Origin: Rhodanobacteraceae bacterium
GTDB lineage: Bacteria > Pseudomonadota > Gammaproteobacteria > Xanthomonadales > SZUA-5
Direction of reading: 5' to 3'
Assembly: GCA_016713135.1 (NCBI GenBank)
Contig: JADJPR010000007.1
Location: forward strand, 289,526-353,525
DNA: 64,000 bases
The notes under the pieces were generated by a model. The model did no database searches. It was not told the origin of the DNA and worked only from the letters and a program-made list of their open reading frames with translations. Positions 18,192-25,615 of this stretch are shown here, piece after piece. The stretch's first letter is position 1. Every line of letters starts with the position of its first letter. The position numbers were made by a program, and so were the translations under genes.

Positions 18192-19241
18192 TCAGCGAGC
18201 CGAGCGATACAGCATTGGCCAGTAGTCAGGGGTCACTCCGGCGCATTCGCCCATCCGCCGGTACTCGACCAGGTCGAATCCCTGCTCGGTCCACACCCAC
18301 TGGCCGCTGGCACCGCAATCGCCGATCCCGCGGCCCTTGCCGAACATGGACAGCACCCCGGTGGCCGGGTCGAAATCCGCGTTCACGAGATCGCCGTCGA
18401 CGGTCATGCTGCCATCATCGCGCGGGAGCGGAAAGGCGATCCGTTGCGGCTGCGCACCCTGTGACAGCAGAAACCAGCTGCTGCCGGAGTTGTAAGCCGC
18501 CACGTAGCAGACCAGTTGTACCAGGGTGCGACCGTCGGCGAGTTCGAAGGCGCTGTCGCGCAGCAAGGTGTCGTAATCGATCTCTTCGCATTCATCCCCT
18601 TCGAGGGTCTCGCGCACCAGCTGGCCCAGACGGCTGGTTTCGACCTCATCCAGCGCACGTCCGCCGGCTGACGCACGTGGCTGCAGCGGCGCGGGAGGCA
18701 CGGGGATCGACGATGTTGGCTGCTCGCCCTTGCGCACGAACGCGGTCGTGGTGCCGAGCCGCCGCTGCTGCTCGTCGATCCACAGCAGAATGGCGCTGGC
18801 ACCGGACAGCGAGATGGTCCCCACCGGGCCACCGTCGCCAACCAGCGTCAGTGTGTCCGCGCCGCGCATCGCGCCGAACATCGCAGCGATCTCATCCGCA
18901 TCGGTGATGACCACGTCGATGCCCTCGCCGCTGTCGGCGTCGACCAGGTGCGCATCGTTGAACTGCAGCAGTTCGGCGTCGTCCGCCTGCAGGATCCAGT
19001 AGATCTCGCGCGAAAGCGGATGGTCGACGCGCAGGGTGATGCGGGTGACCGCATCGTCGCCACGGCCACCGCGTTCGAAGTGCAGGAAGGCGTAGCTGCC
19101 CGCATCGGCCGGGGCGAATCCCACGGCCGTGCAATGGCGCGTGTTGTCGCACCCGGCGACCCAGCGCTTGACTTCCTTGTAGCCCTGGGCAGGCGCAGCG
19201 ACCGACGCCATCAGCAAGGCCAGAGACACGAGAGTGCGCAT
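18192..19241 (-). CDS. DUF1176 periplasmic protein
   Basis: A 349-residue exported protein with a signal peptide (MRTLVSLALLMASVAAPAQG). The DUF1176 hallmarks are VAGCDNTRHCTAVGF near the N-terminus and ISLSGASAILLWIDEQQRRLG followed by TAFVRKG in the middle. The function of the family is unknown. It reads in the same direction as the GGDEF gene, with a 37-bp gap. Confidence 0.85.
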   Translation of the reverse strand: MRTLVSLALLMASVAAPAQGYKEVKRWVAGCDNTRHCTAVGFAPADAGSYAFLHFERGGRGDDAVTRITLRVDHPLSREIYWILQADDAELLQFNDAHLVDADSGEGIDVVITDADEIAAMFGAMRGADTLTLVGDGGPVGTISLSGASAILLWIDEQQRRLGTTTAFVRKGEQPTSSIPVPPAPLQPRASAGGRALDEVETSRLGQLVRETLEGDECEEIDYDTLLRDSAFELADGRTLVQLVCYVAAYNSGSSWFLLSQGAQPQRIAFPLPRDDGSMTVDGDLVNADFDPATGVLSMFGKGRGIGDCGASGQWVWTEQGFDLVEYRRMGECAGVTPDYWPMLYRSAR

Positions 19242-19301
19242 GCATGGATTCTCCGCGGGCGATGCGCAGAGTATGCCGTTCGCAGCTTGCGCCGGCGGCT
19301 C

Positions 19302-20750
19302 TCAGGCATAGCCGACGATCACCGCCCCCACCACGAACAGCAAGGACAGTCCGAGCAGCCAGGCGAGCCATCCCGCGATGAAGCGCGCCCACTGCAGCCA
19401 GTCGATGCGCGCGGCACCGAGCACGCCCATCAGGGTGGCCGACGTCGGCACGATGATGTTGGTCAGCCCGTCGCCGAGCTGGAAGGCAAGCACGCTGACC
19501 TGGCGGCTCACCCCGAGCAGGTCGCCGAGCGGGGCCATGATCGGCATGGTCAACGCGGCCTGTCCCGAGCCCGAGGGCACCAGGACGTTCAGCACCGACT
19601 GGAAGGCCAGCATCAGGCCGGCCGCCACTGCCGCGGGCAGGCCCTCGAGCGCGTGGGCCAGGTGGTACAGCAGGGTGTTCAGCACGGACGGCTGGCTGGG
19701 ATCGGTGCCGCCGAGCAACAACATCAGTGACTTGGCCATGGCGACCACGAGCACCACCGGCAACATCTGCGCGCAGCCCTCGCGGAATGCGTCGGCCAGG
19801 GCATTGGCGTCGATGCCCGGCCGGCGTCCGAGCCAAGCGACGATGCCCACCGCCAGCCCCATCGCGAAGAACTGCGCCGCGAGTTCCGGCAGGTAGTAGC
19901 CACGCGCGGTCACCCCGTAAATCACCCAGGCCATGGTGGCCACCAGCAGCAGCATCACCAGCGCGTCGTTTCCGCTGGCGCGCTCCAGTGCCTCTGCGGG
20001 GCGATTCGCGGCGGCGGCCCGCGGGTGCCGGTGGCGCAGGGCGTAGCGCAGGGTCATCGCCGCTCCGATGGCCGTGAATACCGTCCACATCAGCACCCGC
20101 AACCCGGCGCCGGATACTGGCGGCAGGCCGGCCACCCCTTGCGCGACGATCACGCTGAAGGGGTTCATCCAACTGGTGGCGAAACCCACCTGGGTGGCGA
20201 CGAAACTCACCAGCACGACACAGGTCGCATCCAGTCCCAGGCGCGCGAACACCGGCACCAGCAGCAACACGAAGGGAATGGTCTCCTCGCCCATGCCGAA
20301 GATCGCGCCGCCGAGCGAGAAGAGCAGGAACAGACCGGGAATGAGGATCGCCAGCCGGTCCTGGAAACGGTCGATGAAACCGGCCAGGGTGCGGTCGATC
20401 GCACCCGTGCGCATCAACACGCCGAAGCTGCCGCCAAGCACCAGCAGGAAGGCCACGATGCCCACCGCCGAACCGAACTTGTCGCCGGCAACCAGGCCTT
20501 CGAATGGCAGGTTCAGCAGGCCCAGGCCGCCGCCCTCGGCGAACAGCGGGACCGCCTTCGGATCGCCCGCACGCTCGTAGCTCGCCAACTGGATCGAGAC
20601 CTGGCGTGAGCCCTCCATTCGCTCCACCGTGGCAAAACGGCCGGGGGCAATGAAGGAGACGGCGAGCGCCACCAGGACCGCCGCGAGCGCGAGGATCAGC
20701 AGGGTATCCGGGGCCTTGAAGCCGGTGCGGGCAGATGGACTCGGGTGCAT
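19302..20750 (-). CDS. YfcC-family (DcuC/ArcD-like) membrane transporter
   Basis: A 482-residue polytopic inner-membrane protein of the C4-dicarboxylate/arginine carrier superfamily. Conserved features are GGAIFGMGEETIPF, the re-entrant-like QVGFATSWMNPFSVIVAQ and VLNVLVPSGSGQAALTMPIM. The first span is TLLILALAAVLVALAVSFIAPG. The start at 20750 lies 4 bp after the stop of the S51 peptidase gene, so it belongs to the same leftward operon. Given the succinyltransferase neighbours, an amino acid or dipeptide substrate is more likely than a dicarboxylate; this is inference. Confidence 0.85.
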   Translation of the reverse strand: MHPSPSARTGFKAPDTLLILALAAVLVALAVSFIAPGRFATVERMEGSRQVSIQLASYERAGDPKAVPLFAEGGGLGLLNLPFEGLVAGDKFGSAVGIVAFLLVLGGSFGVLMRTGAIDRTLAGFIDRFQDRLAILIPGLFLLFSLGGAIFGMGEETIPFVLLLVPVFARLGLDATCVVLVSFVATQVGFATSWMNPFSVIVAQGVAGLPPVSGAGLRVLMWTVFTAIGAAMTLRYALRHRHPRAAAANRPAEALERASGNDALVMLLLVATMAWVIYGVTARGYYLPELAAQFFAMGLAVGIVAWLGRRPGIDANALADAFREGCAQMLPVVLVVAMAKSLMLLLGGTDPSQPSVLNTLLYHLAHALEGLPAAVAAGLMLAFQSVLNVLVPSGSGQAALTMPIMAPLGDLLGVSRQVSVLAFQLGDGLTNIIVPTSATLMGVLGAARIDWLQWARFIAGWLAWLLGLSLLFVVGAVIVGYA

Positions 20751-20754
20751 GGGC

Positions 20755-22363
20755 TCAGGGCTCGGAGCGGACTGGCTGGATGGAGCTTTCGGCTTGCGTC
20801 GAAAGCGGGAGTTGCCACACGGCCTGGCCATGGCCATCCGCGCAGGCGCGCCCGGCCGGGACCTCGCGGTCGCCGTCGAGCAGGGTCAGTTCCAGGCTGC
20901 GACCGGGCGCCAGCGAAAGCAACGCATCGCGCAGCGCGGGCCCGCCGGCGGCCAGCGTGCGCCGCGGCGCCGGAGCCGTTGCGCAACGGGGGCTGACCTT
21001 CGGCGGCGGCCATGCCGGCGCGTCTCCGGCCCGATGGTGATGCCAGGCCAGGCGCCCGGGTGCGATTTCGCGGAGCCAGGTGACACCGCCCTGGCCGATC
21101 GCCTGGGCACGCCAGCCGGTTCCCACGCGGTCCAGTCGCAGTGCGGTGTTCTCGTCGACCCCGACCCCGAGGACCGCCGGCGTATCGAGCAGCACACGCG
21201 CCAGCCGGTACTCGCGGCCGCGCTCGGAAAAATGGGTGTCGAGCACGCCCCAGAAACTGCCCAGTCCGCCGCCCGGGTGCACCAGCAGGGCATCCGGATC
21301 CACGCCTGAGCAGGCGTCGGCGGCGGCGCAGCTCGGGTCTGGAGGCAGCCCCGTGCCGCGCGCGCGCGGCGCCGCGCGGCAGCGCCGAGCCGGACACCAG
21401 CATCGGCCCGTCGGCGGCGGCCTGCACGGCCGTGCCGGCGCTGGTCCCACCCAGCACCAGGCTCCCGGCCGCCAGGCGTGCGCGCAACTGGCGCAGTTCG
21501 GGCGAGGGCTGTCCGTCGGCCGTGAACCACGCAGCGCGGGTGAAGCTCTGGTCGCCTCCATTGAGGAACAGTGCATCCGCCCAGTCGAGTGCCGCCCGCA
21601 GCCGCCGTGGATCGCGACACGCTGCCTCCAGCGCCTGTGCGCGCTCCGGGTGCAGATGCGCACGGTCCTGCGCGCCCCAGCGCTCGCCGCGCAGCGCGTC
21701 CAGGCGGGCACAGTCGCGCGCGGGATCGCGCTGCGCGGCGCGCAGCGCCTGGTCCAGCGGCAGCCAGCGCACCTGCGCGCCCGCCTGGGTGAAGACCTCC
21801 TGGTAGAACGCGATGGCGTTGTAGGGATCGCGACTTGACGCGGTACTGACCAGCACCCGCGGCTGCGCGCGCCCCGATACCTCACGCGCCATCGCGACGA
21901 AGGCGCGGTAGATCGTTGCACCCGAGTCCGCCCGCGAATCCGCCAGCGACACGGACTCCGCGCCAGCCGCGACCTCGAGCGCATCCAGCACCCGCAGGCG
22001 CTCGAAATCGGCCAGCGGTGCCCACGCCGCCCCGAGTTCCGGCCCGAGTTCTTCCGTCCTGAGGTCGCGCTCGCCAATCCGGGCCAGCCATTGGCGCAGG
22101 CCAGCGAGGACGGCAGCCTGCTGCGGGCGTCGGTGCGGATGCCACCAGCCGCTCGCGACGCGCGCCAGAGCGCCGGCGTCCAGGCGCAGCCGGGGGGCCT
22201 GCGGCGGCGCCGGGATGGCGCCATCGACGCATGCCTCGGGTGAGGCGCCTGCACACACGGGCAGCGCGCCGCCTGCCAGGAGCATGCGCGGGCCATCGGC
22301 CGCGATGAGGCTCGCGGGCAGCGCGAGCAGCACCGCCAACAGTCGTGGCCAGCGCCCGATCAT
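20755..22363 (-). pseudogene. cyanophycinase-like S51 peptidase, frameshifted
   Basis: Read leftward from the ATG at 22363, one frame gives a signal peptide (PRLLAVLLALPASLIAADG), FLNGGDQSF and the serine nucleophile motif LGGTSAGTAV. A second frame supplies the rest: DALLVHPGGGLGSFWG, DTHFSERGREYRLARV and LGVGVDENTAL. Both halves are typical of S51/cyanophycinase, which cuts cyanophycin to beta-Asp-Arg. They join within a GC-repeat at about 21350-21375, where one or two bases appear gained or lost. A sequencing error is as likely as a true mutation. The start overlaps the stop of the upstream gene by 3 nt. Confidence 0.75.
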
Positions 22364-23124
22364 GGGTTGCGCCACAGTGTGGGGAGGTGCGCCTCGTACA
22401 CCGGGCCCCCGTCGTGGATTCCCACGTGTTGCCCCGGGTGCAGGCCAGCGGCGGTCAATGCGTCGCGCCAGACCGCAGCGTCCGGGCGCAGGGCGCCAAT
22501 CGCCGCCTGCGATTCCCCGCGCAGCACGGACACCACCAGGGGATGTCGTGGCAACAACGCCGCGACATGCGCCTCCCAGGACGGGCCGAAGCGAGCCTGC
22601 ACCTCGTCGACATCGCCGGGGAAGAAGTGCCTTCCCAGCCCGTTCCAGAATGCCGGCGAGCCATCCGCCGACAGCGGACCCGGCAAGGCGGCGATCACCC
22701 GCGGAATCTCGCCGTCGACAGCCGGGCGCCCGCGCAGCCATTCGAGCGCGCTTGCGACCATCCGTGCCGCGAGGGGTCCGGCGTCGCCACCTGCCGCGAC
22801 CGCCGGATCGACGCAGAAATCGGTGATCTCGGCGGCGCCTGTATGGTCGTTGCCCAGCAGCAGTGTGCGCTCCCTGCGGAACATGCCGAGATCAGCCGCG
22901 GCATGCACCCGACACCCGACATGGAACCAGAAGCGCGGCTGTTCCAGGCCGATGGCCTTGCGGATGCGTGCGCAGGCGAGCAGGCGCGGCCCGGCACAAG
23001 CCACCATCAGGCAGTCGTCCTCGTCATCGGGCAAGCCGGCGCTGTCCAGGGTGTGCGCAGGCAGCAGGGCCGACAGGCGCGGCAGATCGCCGGCATCGGC
23101 CGGCCGGATTTCACAGGCACTCAT
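22360..23124 (-). CDS. arginine N-succinyltransferase-like protein, short paralogue
   Basis: A 254-residue protein related to AstA. It has SPAFWNGLGRHFF in the middle and GQHVGIHDGGPVYEAHLP at the C-terminus, matching AstA positions, but lacks part of the usual N-terminal region. In Pseudomonas arginine succinyltransferase is made of two related subunits (AruF and AruG). This gene and the next may form such a pair. The start at 23124 overlaps the stop of the 351-residue partner by 4 nt. Confidence 0.8.
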   Translation of the reverse strand: MSACEIRPADAGDLPRLSALLPAHTLDSAGLPDDEDDCLMVACAGPRLLACARIRKAIGLEQPRFWFHVGCRVHAAADLGMFRRERTLLLGNDHTGAAEITDFCVDPAVAAGGDAGPLAARMVASALEWLRGRPAVDGEIPRVIAALPGPLSADGSPAFWNGLGRHFFPGDVDEVQARFGPSWEAHVAALLPRHPLVVSVLRGESQAAIGALRPDAAVWRDALTAAGLHPGQHVGIHDGGPVYEAHLPTLWRNP

Positions 23125-24176
23125 CGCTCGCCCCCTTGTGCGGTGTCCAGCCGCGCCGCCCGCAGAACACCGCCGGGAACGACACCCAGGCACTGCAGGG
23201 CGCCGGCATCGACCAGCAGTTCCTCGCCCTCGGCGTGCGCGAGCGCCAGCGTGGCGCGGAATCCGCCGCGCGCAGGATTACACAGCAGATGCCAGTCGCC
23301 CGCGCCCACGCTGCCGGCGCGCGCGCGGTAGCGACGCGCGCGGGAGACCGTCTTGAGCATGGCCAGGCGTTCCTGGGCGGTCGGTCCGCCGTCGAACAGG
23401 TCGACGTAGGTGTCGGCATCGAAGCCCTCGTCGATCAGGATGGAAAACGGCAGCTCCGCGATCGGATGCAACTGCCCGATCGCGAACTGGGCCTCTTCCG
23501 GCAGCAGCGGCACGTAGATGGGAGAAGGAGGCATCAGGTCCGCGATGAAGGTCTTGCTGCGCCCGCCGGTCAGGCGCTCGATGGTCGGATAGTCCATGCC
23601 GAAGAACTGGCGTCCTACCGCGTCCCACAGCGGGCAGCGGCCACTGTCGTCGGCCAGGCCGGCGCTCTCGGCGGCAACGCGGTCGGAGAAGCGCTCTGGA
23701 AATTGCGAGATGAACAGCAGGCGCGCGCGCGACAGCAGTTGCGGCGCCAGGGTGTCGGTATAGGCCGGATCGATGTGGAAGCTGATGAACAGGCTGACGT
23801 CGGTCAGGTCATGGCAGACCTGCAGGGTATGGATGCGCGTGGATATCCCGAGTGCCCGGCTTGCGTGCACGACGAACTCGTTGCGGAAGCTGTAGAAGGG
23901 GTCGGCGAAGCCTGCGCGCGCAGCAATCCCACTGATCCCCACCACGTTCCCTCGGGACAGGTCCTCGAGTGCGAACAGGTAGATCTCCTCGCCACTCGCG
24001 TCGTCGGTGGCGAAGGAATGCAGCGAGCGTTGCAGGCGATCGGTCAGGAATGCGCGATCGTGCGGCAAGGTGGTGATGCCCACCGGGCTGGCCGCCGCAA
24101 AGCGCTCGAGTGCCGGCAGGTCTTCGGCTGTGCACGGACGCAACAGGAAGCGCGTGGGGCGATCGCAGGTGGTCAT
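23121..24176 (-). CDS. astA: arginine N-succinyltransferase
   Basis: A 351-residue GNAT-related enzyme that transfers succinyl from succinyl-CoA to arginine, the first step of the AST pathway. Conserved blocks are VGITTLPHDRAFL, NVVGISGIAARAGFADPFYSFR, LWDAVGRQFFGMDY, TFIADLMPPSPIYVPLL and DTYVDLFDGGPT. It is the second gene of the leftward operon and overlaps the regulator upstream and the short paralogue downstream by 4 nt each. The other AST genes (astB, C, D, E) are not adjacent. Confidence 0.92.
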   Translation of the reverse strand: MTTCDRPTRFLLRPCTAEDLPALERFAAASPVGITTLPHDRAFLTDRLQRSLHSFATDDASGEEIYLFALEDLSRGNVVGISGIAARAGFADPFYSFRNEFVVHASRALGISTRIHTLQVCHDLTDVSLFISFHIDPAYTDTLAPQLLSRARLLFISQFPERFSDRVAAESAGLADDSGRCPLWDAVGRQFFGMDYPTIERLTGGRSKTFIADLMPPSPIYVPLLPEEAQFAIGQLHPIAELPFSILIDEGFDADTYVDLFDGGPTAQERLAMLKTVSRARRYRARAGSVGAGDWHLLCNPARGGFRATLALAHAEGEELLVDAGALQCLGVVPGGVLRAARLDTAQGGER

Positions 24177-25207
24177 GCTTGCGTCTCGTCTGAATGAGTG
24201 GGTGGAGGGGCTGCAGCCGAGGCCTCGCTGCGCCAGGCGTTGGCGCGCGCGGTGCGTTCGTCGCGCGGGGTGCGCCCGAAGAAGCTGCGGTAGGCGTTCG
24301 AGAAGTGAGCGCCGGAGGCGAAGCCACAGCCCAGGCCGATCTGCAGGATGGACTGCGAGGAATGCTGCAACTGCCGGCGGGCGCGCTGCAGCCGCTGTTC
24401 CAGGTACCAGCGCGAGGGCAGGGTATCCAGGTGTTGCTTGAACAGCCGTTCGAGCTGCCGCCGCGAGACGCCGACCAGTCGCGCGATGTCCTCGGTCGAC
24501 AGCGGCTCGCCGAGATTGGCCTGCATCAACGCCACGGCCTCGGACAGCTTGGCACTTCCGCCGGCCCGCGCAGCCGTCGCTTCGGGCTGCCGTTCATGCT
24601 CCTGGCGCAGCCGCTCGATGGCGAAGTGCGCCAGCAACTGCACCTGCACCCGCTCACCGTGGCGCGTGCCGAACCAACGGATGACCAGTTCGATCGCGGC
24701 CGTGCCGGTCGCACAGGTCCAGCGGTTGCGATCGTGCACGTGGTGGGCGGCGGTCACGATCGCGTGCGGCCAGCGCGAGGCGGTTTCGACCATGAACGCC
24801 GACGGCACACAACAGCGATAACCGTGCATCAGCCCTGCCTGTGCCCACCAGGCCGCGCCGCAGCCGATCCCGCCGAGGGTGCCTCCGCGCCGGTCCAGGT
24901 CGCGCCCGCGCCCGGCCAGCACCTGGGCGATCCATGCCGCGTCGCCGGCCGTGGGCGGGGCCTGCGCACACACGAAGACGCCGGCGAGATCCCCGCACCC
25001 GTCCAGCGAAGCGTCCGCATGGATGGTCTCGCCCCCGGCGCAGCGCACGGGGCGCCCATCCGGCGAGAGCACCAGCCATTCCAGCGCGCGCCCACCGAGC
25101 AGCGCATTGCCCGTGCGCAGCGCATCCAGCGCGCCCACGGCCGGCAGCAAGGGGCCGTTCGGCAGGATCAGGACCGCGTGGCGCTCGCGCATGGACTGAA
25201 TCTGCAA
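24173..25207 (-). CDS. AraC/GlxA-family regulator, probable ArgR-type activator
   Basis: A 344-residue protein with an N-terminal GATase1/DJ-1-like domain (RHAVLILPNGPLLPAVGALDALR, LGGIGCGAAWWAQAGLMHG) and a C-terminal AraC-type double HTH (about 225-320: LSTEDIARLVGVSRRQLERLF, ILQIGLGCGFASGAHFSNAYRSFFGRTP). This is the layout of Pseudomonas ArgR, which activates arginine uptake and succinylation genes. Here it heads the operon containing the succinyltransferases, supporting that role. An internal ATG at 25192 is an alternative start. The divergent neighbour is a TonB-dependent receptor. Confidence 0.88.
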   Translation of the reverse strand: MQIQSMRERHAVLILPNGPLLPAVGALDALRTGNALLGGRALEWLVLSPDGRPVRCAGGETIHADASLDGCGDLAGVFVCAQAPPTAGDAAWIAQVLAGRGRDLDRRGGTLGGIGCGAAWWAQAGLMHGYRCCVPSAFMVETASRWPHAIVTAAHHVHDRNRWTCATGTAAIELVIRWFGTRHGERVQVQLLAHFAIERLRQEHERQPEATAARAGGSAKLSEAVALMQANLGEPLSTEDIARLVGVSRRQLERLFKQHLDTLPSRWYLEQRLQRARRQLQHSSQSILQIGLGCGFASGAHFSNAYRSFFGRTPRDERTARANAWRSEASAAAPPPTHSDETQA

Positions 25208-25400
25208 GCGGAAGCCAGGTGCGTCCGAGCGCGCGGGCGCCCTGCGCTGCGGCCGCCGGTCGCAATGGTGGGGCGCGATGAAGGTCCCGAACTGACCACG
25301 GGGTCTCCGGATGGGGATGCCGATGCGGTCCGGTCCTCACCGTTCCGCGGGACTCGATCATGGCACCGGTGGCGGTCGCAGCCGCGTTCTGGATGCAGCT

Positions 25401-25444
25401 TGCGCGCAATTTCCGCAAGGCGGTGTCGCATGCACGCAAGCGGG
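25401..25444. promoter_or_regulatory. possible ArgR-type binding site
   Basis: TGTCGC at 25424-25429 is followed by 8 bases and AA (25438-25439), which fits the half-site TGTCGCN8AAN5 I recall for Pseudomonas ArgR. A weaker similar segment (TGCGCGCAATTTCCGCAAGG) lies just before it at 25401-25420, roughly as a direct repeat about 21 bp away. It sits in the 408-bp divergent gap (25208-25615) between the regulator and the TonB receptor. Nothing else in that gap was recognised. Confidence 0.35.
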
Positions 25445-25615
25445 CGCCTGCCGTGGGTCCTGCCTGGCACGGTTTACCGATTTGCGACGCCGAGTTGTCG
25501 TGGCGCGACGCAGCCACTGGCCGCGCGCAGATGGCCGGTGCACTGTCCGCACCCATCGCCGCGTCCGCTTCCGGAGCGCGGCGAATCGATCCCCGTTCCG
25601 AACCAGGACCAGACC

